In this document: positions 18,235 to 27,620 of the stretch, piece after piece
Numbering within the stretch: the first letter of the stretch is position 1
Layout of the letters: each line of letters begins with the position of its first letter
Source of the DNA: JAFDXJ01 sp038257845
GTDB taxonomy: Bacteria > Bacteroidota > Bacteroidia > Chitinophagales > Chitinophagaceae
Length of the DNA stretch: 64,000 nucleotides
Reading direction: 5' to 3'
Assembly: GCA_038257845.1 (NCBI GenBank)
Contig: JBBSQL010000002.1
Coordinates: 62,001 to 126,000, forward strand
Position numbers and translations under genes: made by a program
The notes under the pieces: generated by a model
What the model was told of the DNA's origin: nothing
Databases searched by the model: none
What the model saw: only the letters and a program-made list of their open reading frames with translations

Positions 18235-19536
18235 ATGGCCACAGTTCTCATCATTCTTGTTTTTATTCTTGGTTATATAGCCATTGCTTTAGAACATCCT
18301 TTAAAATTAAATAAAGCAGCTTCTGCAATTATCACGGGCGTGATCTGCTGGACAATTTATATTGTGCAAAGCAACAATGCAGAATCTGTCTCCGATGAAT
18401 TATTGCATCACCTCGGTGAAATATCTTCCATCCTTTTTTTCCTCCTCGGCGCCATGACCATCGTTGAATTGATAGATTCACACAATGGTTTTGAACTCAT
18501 CACGAGTAAATTAACGACAACGAGCAAAGCGAAGATGCTGCTCATTATTGGCGTACTGACTTTCTTCTTATCGGCCTTACTGGACAACCTTACAACGGCC
18601 ATAGTAATGGTATCACTTTGTTCCAAATTACTCCGTTTAAAAGAAGATAAACTCTGGTTCGCAGGCGCTATTATTATTTCAGCAAATGCTGGCGGCGCCT
18701 GGTCTCCATTGGGAGATGTTACTACAACTATGCTTTGGATCGGTGGGCAAATTACCGCGCTCAATATTATACAACAACTCATTCTGCCAAGCCTGGCCGC
18801 TTTTATTTTTCCCATCCTGATTATTATGTTTCGCTTTCGGGGGAAAACGATTGCCGAGCCACATATAAGCACCACTACTGACACTGAAAAAAAAGATGGA
18901 AAGATCATTTTAATTTCAGGTGTAAGTTTGTTATTATTTGTTCCAATCTTTAAAACAGCAACTCATTTACCACCCTTCATGGGCATGTTGTTAGCACTTG
19001 GATTCATGTGGATCATCACCACTCAACTACATAAAAAAAAAGGAGCACAAAATGCACGCCGCTATACGGTTGCACACGCACTTGAAAAAGTGGATACACC
19101 AAGTATTCTTTTTTTTCTCGGCATTTTACTGGCAGTTTCGGCCTTACAATCTTTTGGTTTATTGCATGAATTAGCAGCATGGCTGGATGGCACCCTCAAA
19201 AATGATTATTTGATCGGAACTGCTTTGGGATTGCTTTCTTCGGTGGTGGATAATGTGCCCCTTGTTGCCGCTGCACAGGGAATGTATGGTATGGAGACTT
19301 TTCCCACGGACCATGCGTTCTGGGAATTTATTGCACTTACCTGCGGCACAGGCGGAAGTGCCATTATTATTGGTTCTGCGGCGGGTGTGGCAGTTATGGG
19401 AATTGAACAAGTTGATTTTATGTGGTACCTGAAAAACATTTGCTGGCTTGCTTTACTGGGCTTCTTTGCTGGTATCCTGGTTTTCATTATTCAACATGCA
19501 TATATGGGGCAAAGTATTGCAGGCATACATACTTAA
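18235..19536 (+). CDS. nhaD: NhaD-type Na+/H+ antiporter
   Basis: A 433-residue polytopic membrane protein of the ion-transporter superfamily with the NhaD hallmarks SALLDNLTTAIVMV and SANAGGAWSPLGDVTTTMLW, and in the second half VVDNVPLVAAAQGM and CGTGGSAIIIGSAAGV. It exports sodium (or lithium) in exchange for protons. The ATG at 18235 is preferred: the 40 codons in front of it lie across the family C repeat and the promoter box. It is monocistronic as far as can be seen. Confidence 0.9.
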   Translation: MATVLIILVFILGYIAIALEHPLKLNKAASAIITGVICWTIYIVQSNNAESVSDELLHHLGEISSILFFLLGAMTIVELIDSHNGFELITSKLTTTSKAKMLLIIGVLTFFLSALLDNLTTAIVMVSLCSKLLRLKEDKLWFAGAIIISANAGGAWSPLGDVTTTMLWIGGQITALNIIQQLILPSLAAFIFPILIIMFRFRGKTIAEPHISTTTDTEKKDGKIILISGVSLLLFVPIFKTATHLPPFMGMLLALGFMWIITTQLHKKKGAQNARRYTVAHALEKVDTPSILFFLGILLAVSALQSFGLLHELAAWLDGTLKNDYLIGTALGLLSSVVDNVPLVAAAQGMYGMETFPTDHAFWEFIALTCGTGGSAIIIGSAAGVAVMGIEQVDFMWYLKNICWLALLGFFAGILVFIIQHAYMGQSIAGIHT

Positions 19537-19551
19537 TAAACATTTATTTTT

Positions 19552-19887
19552 TTATAATTTTCCGAAGAAATTGGAGATATCAAAATAGACTTTTAATTCA
19601 TCGCCTGCCTGTGTCCCAATTGTAATAATGTCAAAAGGTTTTTTGTCATACGAGACCAGTGATTGGGATTTTGTTTTATAGCCGGGATAATTTTTTTTGA
19701 GCCAGGCATATTCTGCGTTCACACCTTTTGTTTCCGTTGTTTCATTGATGATTACCGCAGTATTAAAAGATAATCCCCACGCCGAAATTTGAGTTTCCGT
19801 AGAAGCAATTCCTGCATTCTTTTTTTGAGTGGAACAGGCAACAACAAAGAACAGGATGGAAAAAAAGAGAATATTTTTCTTTTTCAT
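19552..19887 (-). CDS. Small putative lipoprotein of unknown function
   Basis: A 111-residue protein beginning at ATG 19887 with a lipoprotein signal MKKKNILFFSILFFVVAC (lipobox VVAC, Cys18). The mature part is short and polar, with a GYKTKSQSLVSYDKKPFDI stretch and a beta-rich C-terminus (IITIGTQAGDELKVYFDIS). I do not recognise a family. It is convergent with nhaD, with 15 bases between the stop codons, and lies downstream of the FtsX-like gene on the same strand. Confidence 0.65.
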   Translation of the reverse strand: MKKKNILFFSILFFVVACSTQKKNAGIASTETQISAWGLSFNTAVIINETTETKGVNAEYAWLKKNYPGYKTKSQSLVSYDKKPFDIITIGTQAGDELKVYFDISNFFGKL

Positions 19888-19984
19888 ACAATCTGATTTT
19901 GCATTGATAAATATACATTTTAATCCTGGCATTTTCATGCTGGTAATTAACTTTTTATTAAAAGGCGTTAACTATTAGTAAAAA

Positions 19985-21217
19985 TCACCTGAAGCGAATT
20001 GCTTTCACGGGTTTTACGGATCGTACAAATAATGTTGGCAAGAGTAATGAGACCAGGCAGACAAGCATTGTCGCTAAACAAATCAAAAACACATCCCATC
20101 CTTCAATGGAAACAGGCGCTACGGATACATAATAATTTGCTTCATCCAGTTTGATGAAACCTGTATATTTTTGTAAAAAATAAATTCCGAGTCCGGCCGC
20201 CAACCCAATAAACACGCCCATTCCCGCAATGATGGCTGCATGGTATAAAAATATTTTTTGAATCATCCAGTCAGTTGCGCCCATGGATTTTAAAATGCCC
20301 ACCATTCGAATGCGTTCTAAAACCAAAATGAGTAAACAGGTAATCAGATTTATAATGGCCACGATCGCCATGATAATGAAAATGACATTGCGGTTTACAT
20401 CCAGGATATTTAACCAGTCAAAAATATTGGGATACATTTCGCGAATGGTATGACTTTCCCATCGCAAGGGAAGTTCGCCATGCAGTTGATAACTGATGGT
20501 ATCCATTTGTGAATAATCATTTAAGAAAATTTCATAGCCACCGATCTCGCCATGCTTCCAGTTATTAATTTTTCGGAGCAACCGTAAGTCACCGATTGCA
20601 AATAATTTGTCATAATCATCAATGCCCGTTTTATAAATTCCTGTTACCTGTAATTTTCTTACTGAAGAAGAAGTCGCATCAGGTGAAATAAAAAATACAT
20701 TGATGCTGTCATTCACATGAATATTGAGTTCGTCTGCAATGGGTTTTGATACGACGATTTGTTTGCTATAAGAACTATCTGTAAAGTCAAGCCATTTTCC
20801 CGCAACTAAAAATGATTGTAAATTATTGAAATCATAATTGGTTGAAACACCTTTAAATAAAACACCTTCAATCTCTTTATTGTTTTCAAGAACAGCGCTT
20901 TTTGTCGCATAAGATTGTACTTGTTTTACCCCGGGGAAATTCCGCAGCATCTGGTAAACTGTATCATTTTCTTTCAATGGAGTTTCTTCAGAAATCAGTG
21001 ATTGCGTGGGTTGTGACTGTTGTACACGGATATGCCCCCAAAAACTAAAGACTTTTTGACTCACTGCAAGTTGAAATCCATTTACAAATGAAAGTGTAAG
21101 TATCATGGATGCTACACTCAATGCCGTAGCAGCAATTGATAACCGGATAATAAAGCGCGAAAAAGTCCGTTGCCGGTTTAGTGCGATCCTTTTTGAAATA
21201 AATGCGCTCAGGTTCAT
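19985..21217 (-). CDS. FtsX-like/LolE-type ABC transporter permease
   Basis: A 410-residue inner-membrane protein with the MacB/LolCE topology: one N-terminal helix (about 25-50), a large periplasmic domain (about 50-265), and three C-terminal helices (about 270-405). The segment MVGILKSMGATDWMIQKIF is the coupling-helix region that contacts the ATPase. The N-terminus SKRIALNRQRTFSRFIIRLSIAATALSVASM is typical of LolC/LolE permeases that extract lipoproteins for outer-membrane sorting. No ATPase gene is adjacent, as often in Bacteroidota. Confidence 0.85.
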   Translation of the reverse strand: MNLSAFISKRIALNRQRTFSRFIIRLSIAATALSVASMILTLSFVNGFQLAVSQKVFSFWGHIRVQQSQPTQSLISEETPLKENDTVYQMLRNFPGVKQVQSYATKSAVLENNKEIEGVLFKGVSTNYDFNNLQSFLVAGKWLDFTDSSYSKQIVVSKPIADELNIHVNDSINVFFISPDATSSSVRKLQVTGIYKTGIDDYDKLFAIGDLRLLRKINNWKHGEIGGYEIFLNDYSQMDTISYQLHGELPLRWESHTIREMYPNIFDWLNILDVNRNVIFIIMAIVAIINLITCLLILVLERIRMVGILKSMGATDWMIQKIFLYHAAIIAGMGVFIGLAAGLGIYFLQKYTGFIKLDEANYYVSVAPVSIEGWDVFLICLATMLVCLVSLLLPTLFVRSVKPVKAIRFR

Positions 21218-21308
21218 TGGCGATAAAACTACATTTGTAAAATATGCTATCCAAATATGCTTTTATTTTAAACATTTTGTTGTACGTTTAATAACTATTT
21301 TTGGTTAT

Positions 21309-22619
21309 ATGAAAATAAAAAAAATCGTTATGAAAATAAAAATGCTGCTTCTTTTTTGCCTTTCATTTTTACTTATTTTTTCTGCGAATGCACAGCGCGA
21401 GCCGGATCAGACATTTATGCCATCTATACAAGGCATCAAATTATTTGTGCAGGGAAACCAAATTTCTTATCCAATTATACGCTTAGGCCGCACACAGGTT
21501 TTAGAACTTGATTTTGACGATTTGGATGCCAATATAAAATCTTATAATTATTCTTTTATTCTCTGTAATTCAAACTGGCAGCCAGCGGATATGAGTCCTT
21601 TTGATTATATAAGTGGCTTTACTCAGGGCAGGCTGGGCCAATATCGCATGTCTTCAGTTTCAAAAACAAAGTATGTTCATTACCAGGCTTTGTTGCCGGA
21701 AAGCAGCAGTATGCCTACACAAAGTGGCAATTATTTATTAATGGTTTTTTTGAATGGAGATACATCACAATTGGCTTTCACAAGAAGGGTACTGATTGCA
21801 ACTGATGCTGTGCCAATCGCAGTGCAGGTACAACAACCATTCAATTCAAATTATTTTCGCACCACGCAAAAAGTGCAGTTCAGTATTGATGTTTCTAAAT
21901 TAAATCTTATCAATCAGCAGCAACAATTGAAAGTAGTCGTATTGCAAAATTATCGCTGGGACAATGCCAAAACAGGTTTGCAACCTTTATTTATGCGTGG
22001 CAATCAATATGAATATAATGGTGAAAAGGATTGTTTATTTCCTGCGGGAAAAGAATACCGCTGGGCAGATTTGCGCAGTTACCGTTTTTTAAGTGACCGG
22101 ATTGATAGTGCAAATGTAAATCAAATTCCTGCTTCCGTTTATTTGTACCCGGATCCCGAACGTACGCAGGAACGCATTTTAAATTTGCAGGACCTGGATG
22201 GTTTTTTTGAGATCGCCACTACAGATGCCAATAATCCCTGGTGGCAGGGTGATTATGCCAATGTACATTTCACTTTTTTTCCAAAAGATAACCAACCATT
22301 TCAAAATAAAAATGTGTACATCCTTGGTCAGCTAACACAAAATAAAATTGATAAAAGTAGCATGTTCACATATAATTCCGCAAGAGGTGTTTATGAAACT
22401 ACTTTGCTACTTAAGCAGGGTTATTATTCTTATACCTATGTCACAAAAGATATGAATGATCTAAATGGGCAAGCAAATGCTACGCAAACAGATGGCGATT
22501 ATTGGGAGACAGAAAATGTGTATACAGTGCTGGTATATTACCAGTCATTCAGTGACCGGCACGAATCTTTGGTGGGTGTAGCAACTATCAATTCACGCAC
22601 AAATAAATCAATCTTTTAA
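21309..22619 (+). CDS. Type IX secretion system plug protein (DUF5103)
   Basis: A secreted protein of about 436 residues. A longer frame is open back to 21105 but overlaps the divergent permease gene; ATG 21309 or ATG 21330 begins a good signal peptide (MKIKMLLLFCLSFLLIFSANA). The mature protein is beta-rich and carries the DUF5103 features: an opening SIQGIKLFVQGNQISYPII, then FDDLDANIKSYNYSFILCN, MSPFDYISGFTQG and NWWQGDYANVHF-like aromatic segments. In Flavobacterium the family member closes the unused end of the SprA translocon, so its presence implies a type IX system elsewhere in the genome. Divergent from the LolE-like gene. Confidence 0.85.
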   Translation: MKIKKIVMKIKMLLLFCLSFLLIFSANAQREPDQTFMPSIQGIKLFVQGNQISYPIIRLGRTQVLELDFDDLDANIKSYNYSFILCNSNWQPADMSPFDYISGFTQGRLGQYRMSSVSKTKYVHYQALLPESSSMPTQSGNYLLMVFLNGDTSQLAFTRRVLIATDAVPIAVQVQQPFNSNYFRTTQKVQFSIDVSKLNLINQQQQLKVVVLQNYRWDNAKTGLQPLFMRGNQYEYNGEKDCLFPAGKEYRWADLRSYRFLSDRIDSANVNQIPASVYLYPDPERTQERILNLQDLDGFFEIATTDANNPWWQGDYANVHFTFFPKDNQPFQNKNVYILGQLTQNKIDKSSMFTYNSARGVYETTLLLKQGYYSYTYVTKDMNDLNGQANATQTDGDYWETENVYTVLVYYQSFSDRHESLVGVATINSRTNKSIF

Positions 22620-22650
22620 GCTTTCACTTTTTATAAAAAAGTTTCTACCC

Positions 22651-22658
22651 TATATTTG
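22651..22658 (+). promoter_or_regulatory. -7 box of the SRP RNA gene
   Basis: TATATTTG lies 4 bases before the 5' end of the SRP RNA stem, an appropriate distance for initiation at the RNA gene. Confidence 0.55.
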
Positions 22659-22662
22659 CAGC

Positions 22663-22757
22663 GGCAGGTCTTACACGGCCAGCTCCTGCTGAACCCTCCC
22701 AGGGCAGGAATGCAGCAAGAGTAGGCGGTTGTAGCGGCGCGATGTAAGTCGCCTGCC
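22663..22757 (+). ncRNA. ffs: Signal recognition particle RNA (small bacterial 4.5S type)
   Basis: About 95 bases folding into one long hairpin: the ends GGCAGG and CCTGCC pair, inner arms include TTACA..TGTAAG-type complementarity, and the apical part CCAGGGCAGGAATGCAGCAA corresponds to the symmetric and asymmetric loops that bind Ffh. A T tract follows directly from 22759, giving a terminator. It sits between the T9SS plug gene and fsa and has its own -7 box. Confidence 0.88.
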
Positions 22758-22808
22758 ATTTTTTTTTACTTTTCAATCCTTAATATATTACTTCAAAAAA
22801 ATTTTATT

Positions 22809-23459
22809 ATGCAATTTTTCATTGATACAGCAAACCTTGACCAGATCAAAGAAGCATACGACATGGGCATTTTAGATGGCGTAACTACCAACCCTTCACT
22901 CATGGCTAAAGAAGGCATTAAAGGTAAAAAAGCCATAGAAAAACGCTATATAGATATTTGTAAGATTGTGGATGGTGATGTAAGTGCGGAAGTTTTTTCA
23001 ACAGATTTTAAAGGTATTGTTGAAGAAGGTAAAAGATTAGCCGGCTTACATGAAAAGATCATTGTGAAAGTGCCGATGATCAAAGAGGGCGTAAAAGCCA
23101 TGCATTGGTTTACTGAAAATGGGATCGCCACAAATTGTACGTTGGTTTTCTCCGCCGGCCAGGCAATACTTGCTGCAAAAGCCGGTGCTAAATATGTTTC
23201 TCCTTTTGTTGGCAGGATCGATGACACTTGCTGGGATGGAATGGAAGTGGTGGGACAGATCAGGCATATTTATGATATCCAGGGTTTTGAAACAATGATC
23301 CTTGCCGCATCTATTCGCAGCTCATTACATATTGTACAGGCCGCGGAACTAGGCGCTGATGTTTGTACTTGTCCATTAGATACAATTATAGGACTTTTAA
23401 ACCATCCTTTAACTGATAATGGCCTGAAGAAATTTTTGGAAGACGCTGCGAAAATGTAA
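22809..23459 (+). CDS. fsa: Fructose-6-phosphate aldolase / short transaldolase
   Basis: A 216-residue class I aldolase of the short transaldolase (TalC/FSA) family: FFIDTANLDQIKEA, GVTTNPSLM, and the Schiff-base Lys87 in IIVKVPM; NCTLVFSAGQAILAAKAG and ASIRSSLHI follow. It either cleaves fructose 6-phosphate to glyceraldehyde 3-phosphate and dihydroxyacetone or acts as the cell's transaldolase; sequence alone does not separate the two. The length is normal. Followed by hutU after 63 bases. Confidence 0.92.
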   Translation: MQFFIDTANLDQIKEAYDMGILDGVTTNPSLMAKEGIKGKKAIEKRYIDICKIVDGDVSAEVFSTDFKGIVEEGKRLAGLHEKIIVKVPMIKEGVKAMHWFTENGIATNCTLVFSAGQAILAAKAGAKYVSPFVGRIDDTCWDGMEVVGQIRHIYDIQGFETMILAASIRSSLHIVQAAELGADVCTCPLDTIIGLLNHPLTDNGLKKFLEDAAKM

Positions 23460-23522
23460 TGCATTTTTATTTTTACAAAATTTTCCAGGCTCCTGAATTG
23501 TTGACTGCTAAAATTTTCTTTG

Positions 23523-25190
23523 ATGGAAAAAAAATACGACCCGGTAAAGTATAAAACACCAACGGGTACAACCCTGAATTGTAAAGGCTGGATACAGGAA
23601 GCTGCGCTGCGTATGCTGCTGAATAATTTAGATCCCGAAGTTGCGGAAAGGCCGGAAGAACTCATCGTTTATGGTGGCCGTGGAAAAGCAGCACGTAATT
23701 TTGAAAGCCTTGATCTCATAATAAAAGCATTAAAAGATTTAGAGGATAATGAAAGCCTGCTGATTCAAAGCGGTAAGCCGGTGGGTATTTTACAGACACA
23801 TCCCGATGCGCCACGCGTATTGATTTCTAATTCTCAGCTTGTTCCAAAATGGGCAACCTGGGAGCATTTCGATGAATTGGAAAAAAAAGGCTTGATGATG
23901 TATGGCCAAATGACAGCCGGAAGCTGGATCTATATTGGTTCGCAGGGAATTGTACAGGGAACCTATGAAACTTATTCTGCTATTGCCAATAAACATTTTA
24001 ATGGTAGCCTGAAAAATACATTGAACGTAACTGCCGGACTCGGTGGTATGGGTGGCGCTCAGCCATTGGCAATCACCATGAATGAAGGGACTGCGTTAAT
24101 TGCAGAAGTAGAGGAATGGCGCATTGATAAGCGTATTGAGACAAAATATTTGGATGAAAAATATTTGGATATTGACAGAGCCATTGACCGCGCTTTAGAT
24201 GCGAAAGAAAAAGGAGAGGCCATTAGTATCGGCATTTGTTGCAATGCAGTAATATTATTACAAAGATTAATCGAAAGAAATATTATCCCGGATACATTGA
24301 CAGATCAAACGTCTGCGCATGACCCTTTGGTTGGATATGTACCGCATACCTTAACGAATGAAGAAGCGAATGCACTTCGTATAAATGATCCTGAAAAATA
24401 TATTTCACTTTCTTATGACAGCATGAAAATGCATGTGGAAGAAATGTTGGAATTGCAGAAAAAAGGCGCAATTACTTTTGATTATGGAAATAATATCCGG
24501 GCGCGTGCGAAAGAGCGTGGCCTGGAAAATGCATTTGATTTCCCTGGTTTTGTACCAGCGTATATTCGTCCACTTTTTTGTGAAGGAAAAGGGCCGTTTC
24601 GCTGGGCCGCTTTGAGTGGAGATCCCGCAGATATTGCGGAAACAGATAGAGTGATCAAAGAACTTTTCCCTGAAAACACATCTTTAATGCGTTGGCTCGA
24701 TCTTGCTCAAAAAAGAATTGCCTTCCAGGGTTTACCCGCAAGAATTTGTTGGTTGGGACAGGGTGAACGGGAAAAAGCTGGACTGGCATTCAATGAACTT
24801 GTCCGCGATGGAAAAGTAAAAGCGCCAATCATTATTGGCAGGGATCATTTGGATACAGGTTCTGTGGCAAGTCCGAATCGCGAAACAGAAGCTATGCTGG
24901 ATGGAAGTGATGCGGTGGCGGATTGGCCATTATTAAATGCACTAATAAATACGGCAGGCGGAGCGAGTTGGGTGAGTTTGCATCATGGTGGTGGCGTAGG
25001 AATGGGTTACAGTATTCATGCCGGCATGGTGATTTTAGCAGATGGCACAGATGCAGCCGCAGCAAGGCTTTCACGTGTTTTGAGAAACGATCCCGGCATG
25101 GGCGTGATTCGTCATGCAGATGCAGGTTATGATGTCGCTAAAGATTATGCGCGCAAATTCAACCTGGATTTAAAAGCGCGTTTGAAATAA
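23523..25190 (+). CDS. hutU: Urocanate hydratase
   Basis: A 555-residue NAD+-dependent enzyme of histidine degradation converting urocanate to 4-imidazolone-5-propionate. Family segments are continuous: GTTLNCKGWIQEAALRML, YGGRGKAARN, MTAGSWIYIGSQGIVQGT, TAGLGGMGGAQPLA, LPARICWLGQGE (catalytic Cys region) and WVSLHHGGGVGMGYSIHAG. Start at ATG 23523; a TTG immediately before it is unlikely. The other hut genes (hutH, hutI, ftcD) are not in the window, so the pathway is either dispersed or incomplete. Confidence 0.96.
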   Translation: MEKKYDPVKYKTPTGTTLNCKGWIQEAALRMLLNNLDPEVAERPEELIVYGGRGKAARNFESLDLIIKALKDLEDNESLLIQSGKPVGILQTHPDAPRVLISNSQLVPKWATWEHFDELEKKGLMMYGQMTAGSWIYIGSQGIVQGTYETYSAIANKHFNGSLKNTLNVTAGLGGMGGAQPLAITMNEGTALIAEVEEWRIDKRIETKYLDEKYLDIDRAIDRALDAKEKGEAISIGICCNAVILLQRLIERNIIPDTLTDQTSAHDPLVGYVPHTLTNEEANALRINDPEKYISLSYDSMKMHVEEMLELQKKGAITFDYGNNIRARAKERGLENAFDFPGFVPAYIRPLFCEGKGPFRWAALSGDPADIAETDRVIKELFPENTSLMRWLDLAQKRIAFQGLPARICWLGQGEREKAGLAFNELVRDGKVKAPIIIGRDHLDTGSVASPNRETEAMLDGSDAVADWPLLNALINTAGGASWVSLHHGGGVGMGYSIHAGMVILADGTDAAAARLSRVLRNDPGMGVIRHADAGYDVAKDYARKFNLDLKARLK

Positions 25191-25232
25191 AGCTTTCTGC
25201 CTGCTGGTATTCATTCTTTATTTTAGCAATCC

Positions 25233-26639
25233 ATGCTGCATAAAAAGAATATTTATTTCATTTTTGCTTCCATTATTTTACTGGTTGCTATTTATTTTTA
25301 TAATCCTTTCGCTTTATATTTTCAAAGTGATGATTTCATTCATATCAACTGGAGCAGGGAAGGAATTATTTTCCAGGACAATGCGTTTCGGCCTGTTTGC
25401 GATCTCTCCGTAATGCTGGATTATTTTTTATTTGGAAAAAATGCCTGGGGTTATCACCTCTCTAATTTAGTATTGCATATTATCGCTTCTGTTATTGTTG
25501 GAGTTACCTGTAAAGTGGTTTTAAAAAAGTATTTCAAAAATATTAACCAAACATTTTTTCCTGCTGTTTCATGTGGCATTTTATTTTTTATCTATGCTTC
25601 ACATAGCGAAGCGGTCTTTTGGATCCTCGGCAGGTCGGCAATCTTGGGAACCCTGTTTTCATTGTTATTTTTAATTGGTTATTTGCAAAAAGAGCAACAC
25701 CAAAAATTTATTTTTCTATATATTATTTCCTGGATGCTCGCATTGCTGAGTTATGAATCCTGCTGGGTTTTGCCCGTTTTTGCTTTATTGTTTTCATTCA
25801 TTGATACCGAAAAAAATAAATGGAAACATTTTGCAATCGTATTGATTATTTTTATTATTTACCTGGCAGTAAGATATTTTTCCATTCACCAACTTTTGGG
25901 AAACTATGAAGGTGACAGTTTATTTTTTGGGGAATGGAAAATTGTATTGCAACATTTCTTTTTGCTCATAAGCCGGAGTTTTTTGCCCTGGTATACAAAA
26001 AATATTTTTGCTTTTTACGGGTTGATAGTACTGATTCTATTTTTGATATTTTTATTTTATAAAATAAAAAGAAATAACAAAAAAAGGGTTGCTTTACTTT
26101 TTGCTTTCTTTCTGATAAGCCTGTTACCATACATTTCACTGGGTATTGATACGAATGGGGTAGAAGGAGAACGCTTTCTTTATTTTCCCCTTATGCTGTT
26201 ATGTTTTTTTATCATTCTTGTTGTTTATTTTTCCCCCATAAAAAGTTATTATAAAGAAATATGGCTCTTGTGTTTTTGTATATTTCAATTAATGATCCTG
26301 CATCAGAATTCGGCCAATCAGCAGTTCGCCGGTACAATTGTAAAATCAGTTCTGAACAAAATTTCTAAAGTTAATCCTGCAAAAAAAATTATCGTAAAAG
26401 GATTGCCGCAATGCCAGTTTGGAGCACTAATTTTCAGGGCCGGTTTACCGGAAGCTACGGGTTGGCTGATCAATAAAGAACAGGAAAAAAACATCGAAAT
26501 TGTTTCGCAGCGCAGTGAGGTTTTGCCGTTGGCGAAAAATTATAAGATAGAATATTTCCGCATTCAATCTTTGGATACCGTTTTCTTCAATTTCACAGAT
26601 TCAGCATTGCAAATATCCGGGAACATATTCACTCCTTGA
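25233..26639 (+). CDS. Multi-pass membrane protein, GT-C glycosyltransferase-like
   Basis: A 468-residue membrane protein with about ten to eleven transmembrane helices. The first periplasmic loop has the acidic motif QSDDFIHINWSREG followed by FRPVCDLSVMLDYFLFGKNAWGYHLSNLVLHI, the layout of GT-C transferases that use polyprenyl-phosphate sugars (DD in the first loop). A short soluble C-terminal region of about 100 residues follows. Donor and acceptor are unknown. Its last 39 bases overlap the end of ribE on the opposite strand. No glycan genes are adjacent. Confidence 0.7.
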   Translation: MLHKKNIYFIFASIILLVAIYFYNPFALYFQSDDFIHINWSREGIIFQDNAFRPVCDLSVMLDYFLFGKNAWGYHLSNLVLHIIASVIVGVTCKVVLKKYFKNINQTFFPAVSCGILFFIYASHSEAVFWILGRSAILGTLFSLLFLIGYLQKEQHQKFIFLYIISWMLALLSYESCWVLPVFALLFSFIDTEKNKWKHFAIVLIIFIIYLAVRYFSIHQLLGNYEGDSLFFGEWKIVLQHFFLLISRSFLPWYTKNIFAFYGLIVLILFLIFLFYKIKRNNKKRVALLFAFFLISLLPYISLGIDTNGVEGERFLYFPLMLLCFFIILVVYFSPIKSYYKEIWLLCFCIFQLMILHQNSANQQFAGTIVKSVLNKISKVNPAKKIIVKGLPQCQFGALIFRAGLPEATGWLINKEQEKNIEIVSQRSEVLPLAKNYKIEYFRIQSLDTVFFNFTDSALQISGNIFTP

Positions 26640-27221
26640 TAAAAATAAATTCCTTTGAATATATTTCCCCAACATATCAAATTCAATATTCACTTCCACA
26701 TTCACTTTTAAAAATTTCAAATTGGTATGTTCAAATGTGTAGGGAATAATGGAGACGGAAAATTCATTTTTAGAAATATCAAAAACGGTTAGGCTGATGC
26801 CATTGACAGCAATTGAGCCTTTTTCAATAATCAATGAAGCGAACTTTCCAGGAAATTGAAAACGATAATTATAGCTGCCATCTTTATCCAAAATATTTTT
26901 ACAAATTGCCGTGCAGTCAATATGTCCCTGCACGAGATGTCCATCAATTCGGCCATTCATTTGCATGCAGCGTTCAAGGTTTAAGATATTTCCAACTTCA
27001 TATTTTGAAAGATTGGTTTTGGCTAAAGTTTCATCAATGGCTGTCACCAAATGACTGTTTTCATCAATTTTTTCTACAGTGAGGCAAACGCCATCATGAC
27101 TTACACTTTGGTCCACTTTTAATTGATTGGAAATGGGAGAACAAATGCGAAAACTGCGGTTGGAGCCATTTTCCGAAATGCTTTCAATTTTCCCGGTACA
27201 TTCTATAATGCCTGTGAACAT
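26601..27221 (-). CDS. ribE: Riboflavin synthase alpha subunit
   Basis: A 206-residue protein with the duplicated lumazine-binding barrel of riboflavin synthase. It starts MFTGIIECTGKIESI at ATG 27221; both half-barrels can be seen (SVSHDGVCLTVEKI in the first and GSIAVNGISLTVFDI in the second, plus DGHLVQGHIDCTA between). It dismutates two 6,7-dimethyl-8-ribityllumazine molecules to riboflavin. No FMN riboswitch is visible in the 136 bases to divergent rpsU. Its 3' end overlaps that of the GT-C-like gene by 39 bases. Confidence 0.95.
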   Translation of the reverse strand: MFTGIIECTGKIESISENGSNRSFRICSPISNQLKVDQSVSHDGVCLTVEKIDENSHLVTAIDETLAKTNLSKYEVGNILNLERCMQMNGRIDGHLVQGHIDCTAICKNILDKDGSYNYRFQFPGKFASLIIEKGSIAVNGISLTVFDISKNEFSVSIIPYTFEHTNLKFLKVNVEVNIEFDMLGKYIQRNLFLSRSEYVPGYLQC

Positions 27222-27292
27222 GGCACAAAATAAAATCATTGCGCCGATAAAAGCCAGCATTCTTGAAAAATTGTCAGGTACACAGTATTATT

Positions 27293-27324
27293 TTTGGTAA
27301 TTAAATCTGTAATTTTTACCTTTG
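27293..27324 (+). promoter_or_regulatory. Promoter of rpsU
   Basis: TTTG at 27293-27296 and TACCTTTG at 27317-27324 with a 20-base spacer are a near-ideal Bacteroidota promoter, 33 bases before the rpsU ATG. This is the clearest promoter in the window. Confidence 0.75.
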
Positions 27325-27357
27325 CAACCTTAAAAAGCCCTGAAAGGCAAAATAAAT

Positions 27358-27555
27358 ATGTTAATAATAGATTCAAAAGATTGCGAAAACATTGATAAAG
27401 CGCTTAAAAAGTATAAGAAAAAGTTTGAAAGAAGTAAAACTTTGTTGCAGTTAAGATCGCGCCAGGCTTTCATAAAACCATCTATAATAAGAAGGGGACA
27501 AGTGTTGAAAGCGATTTATAAGCAACAATTAGAAAGCGGGAAATTCGACGCTTAA
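27358..27555 (+). CDS. rpsU: 30S ribosomal protein bS21
   Basis: A 65-residue basic protein with the bS21 pattern: ESI/ENIDKALKKYKKKFERS followed by LRSRQAFIKPSIIRRG. It binds near the anti-Shine-Dalgarno end of 16S rRNA. In Bacteroidota it commonly heads the rpsU-xerC-hpf-tRNA-tuf block; here xerC follows after 65 bases and a hairpin. Confidence 0.95.
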   Translation: MLIIDSKDCENIDKALKKYKKKFERSKTLLQLRSRQAFIKPSIIRRGQVLKAIYKQQLESGKFDA

Positions 27556-27583
27556 GATTTCCTTTTTCTCAAAATAATTGCAG

Positions 27584-27620
27584 GCAGCCGGGAATTCATT
27601 AATTTTAGGGCTGCTTTTTT
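27584..27620 (+). terminator. Hairpin with T tract between rpsU and xerC
   Basis: GCAGCC (27584-27589) pairs with GGCTGC (27609-27614) around a long loop, followed by six T. It ends exactly at the xerC start, so it could act as a partial terminator giving more rpsU than xerC transcript. Confidence 0.55.
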
